A DNA stretch of 64,000 nt, from assembly GCA_049516595.1 (NCBI GenBank), contig JBEKSY010000001.1, positions 62,001-126,000 of the forward strand. The letters are read 5' to 3'. A model generated the notes under the pieces. The model was not told where the DNA came from. It saw nothing but the letters and a program-made list of their open reading frames with translations, and made no database searches. The stretch comes from JBEKHT01 sp049516595. Lineage in GTDB: Bacteria > Chloroflexota > Anaerolineae > Anaerolineales > RBG-16-64-43. Below are positions 43,130 to 52,461 of the stretch, one piece after another. Each line of letters starts with the position of its first letter. Positions within the stretch are counted from its first letter, which is position 1. Made by a program: the position numbers and the translations under genes.

Positions 43130-43584
43130 GGACGGATCCTCCTCGACCGACTTGCGGTTCTGCCGCTCTCTGGCCTCTCCGGCCAGGCGGCCATCCCACC
43201 TACGGCGCCCTGCGAGGCCTCGCCCGGGTTCGTCGGCGGAGACGGTCGATCACTTAACGGCGGCTTGACCACTTCGACAGCCCTTGTCGGCGGGGTTGGC
43301 CTCGCCGCGTTACGCCGTCGATCGGGGCGGACAGGGGTCCGCGCTTGGGGAAGGGATCGGGGGGTGGCTCACCCGGAGGGCATCCGCTGATCTCTCGATT
43401 TTCTCCCCGGCCAGATTCCGGGGATTAGCCTTGCCTTGCGGCAAGGAACCCTCATCCTCGTCAACCCGAGCAGAACCGTACTCCTCGGGTCCGTGCGCTT
43501 ATCCTTCCCAAGAACCTTCTGGTGAGCTCACCTCCATTTCTAGAGGAAAATCGAGTCTCCCTTTTCCTCCTTGCGAGACCGCGA
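43130..43584. other. Gap between glmS and the patatin gene
   Basis: About 455 bases, leader side of glmS. Several GC-rich hairpins but no ORF, promoter pair or ribozyme core recognised. TATAAT on the minus strand spans the patatin stop codon and could be used by glmS. Confidence 0.4.
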
Positions 43585-44613
43585 TTATACCATCGGCCGT
43601 GCCCCTTCCCGCACGGTTGGAGCCACCGGCATTTCGTTCTCCTGCCGGAACTTTGTCTCCCGCCCTTCCAGCAGAGCCGGCCAATCGACCTGCTGCGCAT
43701 AGCTCCGCCCGTAGCGCACGAGCTCGGCAATGTGGCCCACGTCATCCATGGGAACATCCTGCCTCAACCCGGGGTCCAGTTGCCGCAAGTTGGGGTTGAG
43801 ACGGTAGAAAGTGGTTTCGGGAAAGTGGCGCCGGACCAGCTCGCTCTGCTGTTCGGCCGGTGAGCGCAGCAGCTCCTCCAGAACCCATTCAAGCCACGCT
43901 CCGATCCAGGTCGGCTGGGCACGGTAGGGAAATTGACCTGTTCCCAGTGAGATCACCGTGGTATCGGAGGGAGGGTACTGGTCGGTGTAGAAAAAGGCCT
44001 CGACGCAGGCTTGATAGACCGGATTACCGACGACGCCCACTCCGCCGTCGACCAGAGTCCCGACCGGCTCGCAACCCAGGGGCAGAGAGGCGGGGTCTTC
44101 TGCAATCGTCCAGGGGCCAAAGTAGGTCGGCGCCGCCGCCGAGGCGGTGACACAGTCCACGAGCTTCAGCCGGCCGGTGCGGCAGGAATTGGTGGAACGA
44201 TCACGCACAAAGTACCAAGGCTTGCCATCCGAGACTCGTTTTGCGGTGATGAGCAGATCGACCGGAGATTGGTTAAGGGTCCAATCCCGCGCCGGCCCCA
44301 GCTCCTGCGCGAGCAAGTCATGAAGCTTCCGGGTTGAATACATGGAGCCGGAAAAGATCCGGGACAGGACATTCCAGGGCCGCTGGGGGAAGACCTGTCT
44401 CGCCTGGCTAATGTAAAGATCAAGGATCGTATCGGCCGGGATCCCGGCGGCGACACCCGCGGCGATAATCGCCCCGGTGGAGGTTCCCGCCACGAACGAA
44501 AAAATGTCTCGGGTTCTCTTTCCCGTGACCTGCTCCAGCTTGGCCAGCAGGGAGACGGGAATGATCCCGCGGATCCCACCGCCATCGATGGAAAGAACAT
44601 ACCTGCGACTCAT
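43585..44613 (-). CDS. Patatin-like phospholipase
   Basis: 342 residues from ATG 44613 (AAGGGAGG on the minus strand). The patatin catalytic features are complete: the oxyanion loop DGGGIRG (10-16), nucleophile Ser45 in GTSTG and the dyad Asp189 in DGG. The family cleaves acyl chains from membrane lipids. In bacteria its members include lipid-turnover enzymes, secreted effectors and anti-phage effectors such as CapV, but no cyclase (CD-NTase) gene is nearby. No signal peptide is visible. Upstream extension of the frame is low-complexity and excluded. Confidence 0.92.
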   Translation of the reverse strand: MSRRYVLSIDGGGIRGIIPVSLLAKLEQVTGKRTRDIFSFVAGTSTGAIIAAGVAAGIPADTILDLYISQARQVFPQRPWNVLSRIFSGSMYSTRKLHDLLAQELGPARDWTLNQSPVDLLITAKRVSDGKPWYFVRDRSTNSCRTGRLKLVDCVTASAAAPTYFGPWTIAEDPASLPLGCEPVGTLVDGGVGVVGNPVYQACVEAFFYTDQYPPSDTTVISLGTGQFPYRAQPTWIGAWLEWVLEELLRSPAEQQSELVRRHFPETTFYRLNPNLRQLDPGLRQDVPMDDVGHIAELVRYGRSYAQQVDWPALLEGRETKFRQENEMPVAPTVREGARPMV

Positions 44614-44998
44614 GGCGCCTCCCTTTCGCTTCGCGCCCCCCTCCGACGCATTCGGCCGAGGCCTCAGACTCCTTCGCCACCTGCAGGACGAACTCGACCA
44701 GGGCGCCCTCCGAGCATAGACCCTCCTCCTGCTCGGGTCAAGCAAAAGGAGGAGGGGGCAACCCTTCCTCCGGCCGTTCGATCGCAGTGAGAACGGGCGG
44801 GACGACCGGCCTAGCTCACGCTCCTGCGGAAGCTGCGGGCCGCAAGGACCAGGGTCAGCACGGAGAGCAACCCCAGGATGAGCACCGTTCGGGTCACCAG
44901 GCTGGTTGCATCCGTGTCTGGGACCGTGGCCGCACCAAGGGTTCCTGGCCCGCGATCGTCTTATGAGGGATTCAAGTCGGCCACTGGATTGCGCCGCC
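44614..44998 (-). other. Gap with a remnant C-terminal membrane anchor
   Basis: Contains on the minus strand an open stretch (about 44814-44957) reading TVPDTDATSLVTRTVLILGL and on to AARSFRRSVS plus stop, a classic single-helix anchor with basic end. It lacks any start and is preceded by TAA. It directly follows the C39-like peptidase gene in a shifted frame, so it may be that protein's lost tail. The rest of the gap holds nothing recognisable. Confidence 0.4.
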
Positions 44999-45895
44999 TC
45001 AAGGGATCACGCCATGCCGGGGTTCCACGGATGCCGATCCCGAATCGAGCTCGTCCGCGAGCGCGGGATGTACCACCGCCATGTTGTTAAGCGCCGACCA
45101 ACTCAGAAGGAAGTCTGCCAGCGAGCGCCGGTAGCTTCTTCCCTCGTCGAGGATCGCGACGGAGGTCGGGTCGTACCCAATGAGCAGAACAGTGTGCTCG
45201 TAGGGTGTAACCACGGAGGTTGTGCCGTCGGAAGCGGTATAAGGCTCGGGCGTCCCACTGCGGACATGCCCGGCCACCCACAGGATCACGGGGCGCCCTG
45301 CAGCGATCTCCGCGCGCAAGTCATCAAAGCGGAGGCCCACTTCCGCTTGCGCCGGAACCCCATAGGCACGCAAAAGTGCCGCGACGGGCCCCGCGTAGAC
45401 GCCATAGGCCTGTGGCGGAACTTGTCCCCACAATCCGTTCGGATTCCCTACAAAGCCCCTCTGGGGATCGTCCGACCGAGGAATCATGTAGAAGAACTCA
45501 AGTTCGTCAATGCTCTTTCCCCAGAAGGCGGCCCAGTCCACGGCCGACCGAGCTTCGCAGTCAAGCCCCAGGGTCTGAGGATAGCTACTCACCCCCGAGA
45601 CGTAGGCCCGCCAAGGGAGAGGCTGGAAGGCGAGGGGGGTGACGGTCACAGGCGGGATCGGCGGCCGGCCGGGCGGAGGTGTTGAGCCAGGGGGCGCCTG
45701 GACCGGGTCCAATGTGCGCCTCTGCGTCGGCCCGACGGCGATCCTTGCTTCGAGCACTGGCGCCTGCCTGTCCGCCGAAATGGAATCGGACACCTGCGCT
45801 CGCGCAGAGGATGCCCCGGCAGAAACACAGGCGACCACGACGAGTACCTCCAACAAACCAAGGAGGGTCAAAATCCAGAAACGACCGCCGCGCAC
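44999..45895 (-). CDS. Exported C39-like papain-fold peptidase domain protein
   Basis: 298 residues, start GTG 45895 with GGGGAGG nine bases before it on the minus strand. Signal-peptide-like N-terminus, a Pro-rich linker (66-85), then a C39-like cysteine-protease fold: Cys113 in LGLDCEARSAVDWAAFWG, His234 in TPYEHTVLLIGYD and Asp250 in VAILDEG. These are the expected Cys-His-Asp triad of the Peptidase_C39_2 type, a family used for processing or cell-surface hydrolysis. The normal membrane anchor may have been lost (see the following gap). Substrate unknown. Confidence 0.82.
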   Translation of the reverse strand: MRGGRFWILTLLGLLEVLVVVACVSAGASSARAQVSDSISADRQAPVLEARIAVGPTQRRTLDPVQAPPGSTPPPGRPPIPPVTVTPLAFQPLPWRAYVSGVSSYPQTLGLDCEARSAVDWAAFWGKSIDELEFFYMIPRSDDPQRGFVGNPNGLWGQVPPQAYGVYAGPVAALLRAYGVPAQAEVGLRFDDLRAEIAAGRPVILWVAGHVRSGTPEPYTASDGTTSVVTPYEHTVLLIGYDPTSVAILDEGRSYRRSLADFLLSWSALNNMAVVHPALADELDSGSASVEPRHGVIP

Positions 45896-46168
45896 GAGTC
45901 AAGACCTCCCCAGTGCCATGGAGCCTGATTGTACCGTTACCCAGAGCGAGGCGAGATGCCTCGATCCGACCCCCTCTTGGCGCCTGGAGGCGGGACCGCC
46001 GCCTGATTTGTCCTAGCTCACGAAGCACTAACCATCGGCGCGTGGGGTCAGAGCTGGGAGGGCGGAAGCGGGCAGGCCACGAACTCTGAAAAATGCCTTC
46101 CCCATCCCCGCTCAGCACTTATCGCTGCGGTATACTCAGGCGGGCCAAGCCCTCACGTAGGAGGCTTC

Positions 46169-47743
46169 GTGCGACTTGGTGGGGTCGTTCTCCTCACGAC
46201 GATTGTGTTGGCGACCGGCGCGATCAGCGCTTGTGGTTCTGCCCCAGATTCCCTCGACCAACTGAACTACGGCCTCACTCTCGTACCCACCAACATCGAC
46301 CCCCAGGTCGGCGCCTCGTCGGAGCTGGGAATTCCTCTCAGTTCCGTATATGACACGCTGGTCTTTCGTGACGCTCACGGCCAGTTCCTTCCCGGTCTTG
46401 CCTCGCGCTGGGAAGTGTCCGCGGACGGTCTCGCCTACACCTTCTTCCTGCGCCAGGATGTCCGCTTCCAGGACGGGACCCCGTTCAATTCCGAGGCCGT
46501 GCGCATCAATCTGGAGCGCGTCCTGGACCCCGCCACCCAGTCGCAGAAGGCGGCGTTCATGCTGGGACCTCTGCAATCCGTAGAGGTCATCGACCCGTAT
46601 ACGGTGCGCCTGCACATGAAGCAGCCCTTTACACCGCTGCTCGACTCTCTCTCCCAGGTGTATCTGGGAATGGCATCGCCGACAGCGCTCGCCAAATGGG
46701 GCAATGTGGATTACCAGTTCCATCAAGTCGGGACAGGGCCCTTCCGGTTCGTGGAATACGTGGCCGGGGACCACCTCACTTTGGAACGAAACCCGGACTA
46801 TGCCTGGGGGCCTTCCACCTATCAGCACCGGACCGCCCAAGTCCAGCAGATCGTATTTCGCTTCTATGAAGACCCCGCCAGCCGGGTCCCAGCCCTCCTC
46901 TCCGGGGAGGCGGATGTCATGGGTGAGGTACCCCCCCAGGATGCCGCCGCTCTTTCCAAGAAGCCGGGCTACTCATTGCTGCCCACATTGATTCCCGGAC
47001 AGCCTCTCCAGTTCTTCCTTAACGTGACGGCTCCGCCAACGGACGACCTGCAGGTGCGCAAAGCGCTCCTGGAGGCGACGGACCGAGGTGCGATTGCGAA
47101 CTCGCTGTTTGGCGGCTACTCGCCCCCGGCCCAAGGCCCGCTCGACCTCTCGACCTGGGGAGCTTTCCCGACCATCCCGCTGAGTCTCTATCACCTGGAT
47201 GGCTCTGCACAACTCCTGGATCAGGCCGGGTGGCGCCTGCCACCCGGCGGAGGGCTGCGTGAGAAGAACGCTGTCCCGCTAGAATTGGAAATCGTCGCAC
47301 CCCCTTGGGGTTTCAGTCCGCAAGCCGCCGAAGCGCTCCAGGCCCAGTGGCAACCGCTCGGGATCGGGGTTCACGTGACCCAGGTTGCCTCCTTTACGGA
47401 ACTCAGCGCCGCGCAAGCCGGGGGGAAATACAACCTCATTGCCGACAATTTCTCGGACACCGACCCGGACATCCTGCGGTCCTTCTACAGCAGCGGCGCG
47501 CTCGACAATCTGTCCAAGGTCCAAGACGCCGAACTGGATCGCCTGTTGGAGCAGGCGGCCAGCACCCTGTCCGCCAGCGCACGTGAGGCGTTGTATGCCC
47601 AGGCCGAACAACGGATTGCTGACTTGGCCCTTGTGATCCCCGTCCGAGACTACGTCAACTTGAACATGACGCGCTCCCCCGTGAAGGACCTCCACTTTAA
47701 CTATGCCGGCTGGTTCCCCATCCTTATTGATGCCTCCAAGTAA
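46169..47743 (+). CDS. Peptide/nickel-type ABC transporter substrate-binding lipoprotein
   Basis: 524 residues, GTG 46169 after TAGGAGG. Lipobox ISAC with Cys22. SBP_bac_5 family landmarks: SSVYDTLVFRDAHGQFLPGLASRWEVSADGLAYTFFLRQDVRFQDG, TGPFRFVEYVAGDHLTLERNPDYAW, and LRSFYSSGALDNLSKVQDAELDRLLEQA. It binds oligopeptides or related solutes outside the membrane. TATACT at 46131-46136 may be its -10. Two permease genes follow in the same direction. The lack of ATPase genes nearby leaves the ligand undefined. Confidence 0.93.
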   Translation: MRLGGVVLLTTIVLATGAISACGSAPDSLDQLNYGLTLVPTNIDPQVGASSELGIPLSSVYDTLVFRDAHGQFLPGLASRWEVSADGLAYTFFLRQDVRFQDGTPFNSEAVRINLERVLDPATQSQKAAFMLGPLQSVEVIDPYTVRLHMKQPFTPLLDSLSQVYLGMASPTALAKWGNVDYQFHQVGTGPFRFVEYVAGDHLTLERNPDYAWGPSTYQHRTAQVQQIVFRFYEDPASRVPALLSGEADVMGEVPPQDAAALSKKPGYSLLPTLIPGQPLQFFLNVTAPPTDDLQVRKALLEATDRGAIANSLFGGYSPPAQGPLDLSTWGAFPTIPLSLYHLDGSAQLLDQAGWRLPPGGGLREKNAVPLELEIVAPPWGFSPQAAEALQAQWQPLGIGVHVTQVASFTELSAAQAGGKYNLIADNFSDTDPDILRSFYSSGALDNLSKVQDAELDRLLEQAASTLSASAREALYAQAEQRIADLALVIPVRDYVNLNMTRSPVKDLHFNYAGWFPILIDASK

Positions 47744-47812
47744 CGTGCGACCCTCGGCCTCCGGCTTGGTCCGTGTCCACCGTCCGGAGGCCTCCTTCTC
47801 GCCCTCCTTGCA

Positions 47813-48766
47813 ATGACGATTGCTCGCTTGCTGCGTCGCCTGGGGGGGAGTCTGGTCACGATCTGGCTCGTAACCAGCCTGGTCTTCTTTGCCCTTCGAC
47901 TAAGCCACCTCGATCCGATCGCCGCCCTCCTCTCCCAGGGACTGGCCACCCCGGCGCAAGCCTCCGCCTTGCGGGCCTCTCTCCGGCTCGATCGGCCGCT
48001 CCTGCAACAATATTCCGACTTTCTGATCGGCATCCTCCACGGCGACATGGGTCGTTCTCTCTTCAGCGGTCAGCCCGTCGTACTCATCATCCTCAGCGGC
48101 CTGCAGTTCACTGCTCCGCTTGCCGCGACTGCCTGGGTGCTCGCCATCCTTCTGGGCTTGATCCTGGGAAGCCTCGCCTCGCGAGCACGCGCCTCCGACG
48201 TGAGCCCTCTCATGCGGCTGACCGCCCGTGTCCTCAACGCGCTCCTGGCTCTGGGAACCGCGACACCGGTCACTTGGTCAGGGCTCCTCATCCTCTGGGC
48301 CGCGGTCCCGGTCCTGGCAAACGCGACCTCCGGCCTGGAGAGAGATGTGCTCGGCCTAATGCTGCCGGCCGTGACACTTGCCATCGCCTCGGGCAGCAGC
48401 CTGGGCCGCGTCACCCAAGCGGGACTCTTAGCCGCCCGGGCCGAGCCCTTCTATCTCGCGGCTCGTGCTCGCGGTCTCCCCTCGGGCTGGAGGCTCGAGT
48501 GGCAAGCGCTGCGCACTACCCTGGCCCCCGTGATTTCACTTTCTGGAGTGGAGGCCGCCTTTTTGCTGGGGGGAACGATGGTTACCGAAACCCTCTTTTC
48601 CCGTCCGGGGCTGGGGCGGGTGCTGGTGGAGGCTATCTTGCGGGGAGACTATCCGCTGGTCCAGGCCATCGTTGCCCTCGCGGCTGCCGGCTATGCCCTT
48701 TTCAACCTGCTTGCGGACCTGATCGCCAGCTGGCTGGACCCGCGCTTGCGCGAGGAGTCCGAATGA
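47813..48766 (+). CDS. DppB-type ABC permease
   Basis: 317 residues. The N-terminal segment RLGGSLVTIWLVTSLVFFALRLSHLDPIAALLSQGL is typical of DppB/OppB permeases. Later come the conserved RVTQAGLLAARAEPFYLAARARGLPSGWRLEWQALRTTLAPVISL docking loop and GTMVTETLFSRPGLGRVLVEAILRGDYPLVQAIV. Six membrane helices. Starts 69 bases after the receptor and overlaps the next permease by four bases. Confidence 0.92.
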   Translation: MTIARLLRRLGGSLVTIWLVTSLVFFALRLSHLDPIAALLSQGLATPAQASALRASLRLDRPLLQQYSDFLIGILHGDMGRSLFSGQPVVLIILSGLQFTAPLAATAWVLAILLGLILGSLASRARASDVSPLMRLTARVLNALLALGTATPVTWSGLLILWAAVPVLANATSGLERDVLGLMLPAVTLAIASGSSLGRVTQAGLLAARAEPFYLAARARGLPSGWRLEWQALRTTLAPVISLSGVEAAFLLGGTMVTETLFSRPGLGRVLVEAILRGDYPLVQAIVALAAAGYALFNLLADLIASWLDPRLREESE

Positions 48767-49590
48767 ATTCGAGCAAGCAAAGATCCCTTGCAGGAGCCGA
48801 GGGGTGGTCCTTCCCGGAGGCCAATCCCTTCCCCTGGCTCTCAGGGGCTTACCTGGCGCTGATTGGGGTCGGTGGAATCTTGGCCGCTCTCGTCGGAAGC
48901 CGCGTCGCGCTGGGACCCTCCCTGGCAGCACCTTCTGTCCATCACCTTCTGGGGACAGACATCCTGGGAAGGGATACCAGCATCCGAATGCTGGCGGGTG
49001 GAATTCGGACTTTGGGAATGGCGGGCGGAGCCTCCCTCATCGCTTCCGCTCTGGGCGCCGCCTGGGGGATTGCCGCGGGGCATTCCGCGGGCTGGGTCGA
49101 TTGGGCTCTGGTCCATGCGAACGATGTGTTACTCGCTGTACCCGGTCTGGTGTTGGCCGTGATGGTCATCGCCATCCTCGGTCAGAGCGAGTGGGCCGTT
49201 GTTCTGGCTGTCGGGGTCGGCGGGATTGGAAGCTACGCCAGACTCGCCAGAGCTACGGTGGCCCAAAGCCGCCAGAGGGCGTTTGTGGTGGCCGCCCGGG
49301 CCCTGGGCGCAAACGAAATCGCCTTGGTTCGCGATCATGTCGTGCCGAATAGCATGGAGGCCCTGGTGACTTATGCCGTTTTGCACTTTGGTTGGGCTCT
49401 TGTGAACTCCACTTCACTGACTTTCCTCGGCCTGGGGGGCTCTCCGTCTGTTCCCGACTGGGGGCAGATGCTCAACGAGAGCCGGCTGGTGTTCTTGCAC
49501 GCTCCCTGGCTTGTGGTTGCCCCAGGGATGGCGCTTGCCCTGACGGTGCTAGCCGTCCATCAGCTTGGCGAATGGTGGTCCAGGCGCTAG
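48763..49590 (+). CDS. DppC-type ABC permease
   Basis: 275 residues. ATG 48763 overlaps the DppB-type stop as ATGA. DppC landmarks: HLLGTDILGRDTSIRMLAGG, GAAWGIAAGHSAGWVDWALVHANDVLLAVPGLVLAVMVIAILG, docking loop SYARLARATVAQSRQRAFVVAARALGANEIALVRDHVVPN, and the ending SLTFLGLGGSPSVPDWGQMLNESR. It needs ABC ATPases supplied from outside the window. The open frame extends much further upstream, overlapping dppB, but that part is not protein-like. Confidence 0.93.
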   Translation: MNSSKQRSLAGAEGWSFPEANPFPWLSGAYLALIGVGGILAALVGSRVALGPSLAAPSVHHLLGTDILGRDTSIRMLAGGIRTLGMAGGASLIASALGAAWGIAAGHSAGWVDWALVHANDVLLAVPGLVLAVMVIAILGQSEWAVVLAVGVGGIGSYARLARATVAQSRQRAFVVAARALGANEIALVRDHVVPNSMEALVTYAVLHFGWALVNSTSLTFLGLGGSPSVPDWGQMLNESRLVFLHAPWLVVAPGMALALTVLAVHQLGEWWSRR

Positions 49591-49925
49591 CCAGGGGAGC
49601 CCCTCGCGCTTCCGGCCGGGAGGTTCCGCTCGGGGTGGCCCTGCTTCACCCACGTGAGACACCCGCGCCTAGCAATGACTGCGCCCTTGATCCTCATCCT
49701 CCACGGCCTCCGGAGCCACTACGGTAGAATCACAAGCAGACGGTCCGGATCTCCCCGCGAGGGATAAGAAATCGATCGTGATCCGGCCGGCCTGGGCATG
49801 GATGCCGGCCCATCGCCAAAGCGGAGGGGTAGATCGACTCCGGCGGCAGTGGTCGTCCGCAGACTTCCAATCCCTTGTTGCGGTGATCGGGCCCGGATCG
49901 ATCCTCTCGGGCTTATCCAACGGCG
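49591..49925. other. Gap before the phosphate transporter
   Basis: About 335 bases; TAGAAT at 49725-49730 could be a -10. No gene recognised. Confidence 0.4.
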
Positions 49926-50909
49926 ATGCCTATTCTGCTGATCGTCATTTTCGCCCTTGCCTTCCTATTCGGGGGGCTGAACGGTTATGTGGATAGCTCG
50001 AGCATGGTCGCAACCGTCATCGCCTCGCGGGCCCTTCCCCCACGTCTGGCGCTGGGGTTGAGCGCCCTGGCCGGGTTCCTAGGACCCTTTCTCTTCGGGA
50101 CCGCCGTGGCGGCCACCATTGGGGCCAACTTGCTGGTCCACAATGCGATCACCTTCCCGGCCCTGATTTCCGGGGTGGGTGCCGCGCTCCTTTGGAACCT
50201 GCTCTCTTCGAGACTCGGGATTCCTTCCAGTTCTACTCACGCCCTCATTGGAGGACTTCTCGGGGCCGGCCTTCTCTCGGGGGGCCTGGCTGCGGTGAGA
50301 GCTCAGGGGCTGGTCCTCGCCTTGGCCGCCCTGTTTGCTTCCCCGCCCCTCGGCCTCCTTGCCGGTTACCTGGTCATGCGCGCGACCGTGAGGCTCTCCT
50401 GGAATGCCTCGCCACGGGCGAATGGCCTTTTCCGCTGGGGACAGGTACTGACCGTGTTTGCCCTTGCTCTGGTCCACGGGGGCAATGATGGCCAGAAGTC
50501 GATGGGGGTGATGACTATGGGGCTGTTGATCTCGGGTGGGATCACCAACTTTCATGTGCCTCTGTGGGTGGTGGCCCTCAGCGCGCTAGCGATGGGGACC
50601 GGGTCATTCTTCGGGGCGTGGAGATTGATCCGCACGGTGGGAGGGGGGATCATGCGCATCCGGCCGATTCATGGGTTCACCGCGCTGCTGGGCGCAGCGA
50701 TTGTCGTGCTCACGGCAAGCCTGGCCGGAGGGCCTGTGAGCAGCACCCAGGTGCTCAGCACCGCCATCATGGGAGTCGGGAGTGCGGAACGCCTGGGCAA
50801 GGTTCACTGGGAGGTCGGGCGGGACATGCTCATGTCTTGGGCCCTCACAATCCCAGCAACCGCCACGGTCAGCGCGATCCTATCCCTCACCCTGAGGCGA
50901 TTTCTCTAA
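49926..50909 (+). CDS. PiT-family inorganic phosphate transporter
   Basis: 327 residues, ten or so helices. Both PiT repeats carry their signatures: FGGLNGYVDSSSMVATVIASRA at the N-terminus, GIPSSSTHALIGG near 100, LVHGGNDGQKSMGVMTMGL near 180, and AGGPVSSTQVLSTAIMGVGSA near the end. The protein carries Pi with a cation. No PhoU-like partner (DUF47) gene lies next to it, though one is common in bacteria. Shorter than E. coli PitA because the central cytoplasmic loop is small. Confidence 0.92.
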   Translation: MPILLIVIFALAFLFGGLNGYVDSSSMVATVIASRALPPRLALGLSALAGFLGPFLFGTAVAATIGANLLVHNAITFPALISGVGAALLWNLLSSRLGIPSSSTHALIGGLLGAGLLSGGLAAVRAQGLVLALAALFASPPLGLLAGYLVMRATVRLSWNASPRANGLFRWGQVLTVFALALVHGGNDGQKSMGVMTMGLLISGGITNFHVPLWVVALSALAMGTGSFFGAWRLIRTVGGGIMRIRPIHGFTALLGAAIVVLTASLAGGPVSSTQVLSTAIMGVGSAERLGKVHWEVGRDMLMSWALTIPATATVSAILSLTLRRFL

Positions 50910-51185
50910 CCTGTTCCCCCTCTTTTTTCGAACCAGCCGGTTGTCTCCAGGAGCCCGAGAGGGATCGAGCGGGGCATGCCTCTGCCACTGGCCTGGAAAC
51001 AGGTCTCGCCGAAGGTTAAGTCAACCGGGCACCCTCGCCCGTCGAGACCATGAGCCGCTCCAATCGACCGACAATGCCTTGGAGATGGTGAACTTGGCCT
51101 TCACTGCGATACGGGGAAGAACCCCTAGGCTGCGCAGGAGCGCGGAGTCACATCCTACCCGTGCTCATCGGCCAACAGCAGGCGC

Positions 51186-52154
51186 TCATTCTGTGCCCGC
51201 CAGGAACTTGGCCACCAGTCGGCTTGCCTCCTCAAATGCGGGCGGCCCGGCCTGAATCCAATGGATTTCGGGGTCATCCAGCCGGAACCAGTTTGCCTGG
51301 TGGCGAATGAGGCGCCGTGTCGCCTGACGGATCATCACGACACACTCCTCCAAGGTCATTCCCCCGCGGAGATGCCTGACGATTTGACCATATCCCAAAG
51401 CTGAGAAGGCCGGTAGCTCGGGAGAGAAACCGCGATCCATCAGGTCGCGCACCTCCTGCACCCACCCCTGTTCAAGCATTTCATCAATCCGACGGTCGGC
51501 GCGGGCGTAGAGCTCCTTGCGAGGCATCGTCAAGCCGACCTGCAAGCTCCGGAAGGGCACGGCGGCTCGCGTCCGCAGGACGGAAAATGGCTCACCCGTT
51601 CGCAACACGACCTCCAGCGCACGGATGATGCGACGTACATTTCGGGGGTCAATCGATGCAGCCGCCTGGGGATCCCGGCGTGCGAGCTCCTCGTGCAAAG
51701 CCCGCCCGCCATCGCTCCGCCCCCACCGCTCCAATTCGCGGCGGAGCTGGAGGTCTGGGGCCGCTCGCGGGATTTCCCAGCCCTCGAGGATGGCGTGCAC
51801 GTACTGACCGGTTCCGCCTGCAAGGATCGGCAGGTGATGGCGGGAGAGAACCTCCTCGATCTCGCCCAGCGCCTGCGCCCGATACAATGCCAGGCTCCAG
51901 GGCCGATCGATGTCGGTCACATCGATCAGATGGTGGGGAACTTTCATCCTCTTTTCGCGCGAGGGCTTGGCGGTGCCAATATCCATGCCGCGGTAGACCA
52001 GGCGCGAATCCGCGGAGAGGACCTCTCCCGCGAAGGCCTCGCACAGTCGCACGGCCAACTCGCTCTTGCCGACGGCGGTTGGTCCGACGACGGCCACAAG
52101 GGGCGGGAGGGGAACGCCGTCCAGGGCGGCCCTACTGTTCTCTCGAACCGTCAT
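51186..52154 (-). CDS. miaA: tRNA dimethylallyltransferase
   Basis: 322 residues. P-loop GPTAVGKS (24-31), then SADSRLVYRGMDIGTAKP, the HHLIDVTDIDRPWSLALYRAQA region, GGTGQYVHAILEG and DPRNVRRIIRALEV, all standard MiaA. It transfers a dimethylallyl group to A37 of tRNAs reading UNN codons. GGAGGAAAG lies about 13 bases before the ATG on the minus strand. The first 17 residues are not conserved in the family, so an internal start is possible. Confidence 0.96.
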   Translation of the reverse strand: MTVRENSRAALDGVPLPPLVAVVGPTAVGKSELAVRLCEAFAGEVLSADSRLVYRGMDIGTAKPSREKRMKVPHHLIDVTDIDRPWSLALYRAQALGEIEEVLSRHHLPILAGGTGQYVHAILEGWEIPRAAPDLQLRRELERWGRSDGGRALHEELARRDPQAAASIDPRNVRRIIRALEVVLRTGEPFSVLRTRAAVPFRSLQVGLTMPRKELYARADRRIDEMLEQGWVQEVRDLMDRGFSPELPAFSALGYGQIVRHLRGGMTLEECVVMIRQATRRLIRHQANWFRLDDPEIHWIQAGPPAFEEASRLVAKFLAGTE

Positions 52155-52461
52155 TGACGCTGTCCCTCTTTCCTCCTAAGCCGGCTCCCTGGGGTCTCTC
52201 GCGCGCCGGAAGGTGACCAAACAATTCCTCCGCCCGCGTTTTCCCCTTTCGTCCTCCGAGCCTGCGCTCGGCCAGGAGGGTCAGATCGATTCGCATCGCG
52301 CGGCGACGTGCGCCAAGGCAAGGTCCCCGGTCTTGCTCCTCCACGCACCCTCATCCCTTGGAGATTCATATTCTCAGGGGGCCGGACCCATGGGTTGAAT
52401 GATCTCCTGTCCCCCAATTCCCATTCCGTTTGTTCCCTTCCGGTCCGGGAAGCAGGTCGGG
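52155..52461. other. Gap between miaA and the glycosyltransferase gene
   Basis: About 305 bases with no gene or signal identified except the miaA ribosome-binding site. Confidence 0.4.

Noticed and set aside
43130..43584. glmS ribozyme upstream of glmS
   Set aside because: No recognisable ribozyme core sequence on the minus strand.
43585..44613. Patatin-like protein as a CBASS anti-phage effector
   Set aside because: No CD-NTase, Cap2/Cap3 or other defence gene in the neighbourhood; ordinary lipid hydrolase is the safer reading.
47773..48762. Extending the DppC-type permease upstream to give a 605-residue protein
   Set aside because: The added part overlaps the DppB gene in another frame and is not protein-like; ATG 48763 with its ATGA overlap is the natural start.
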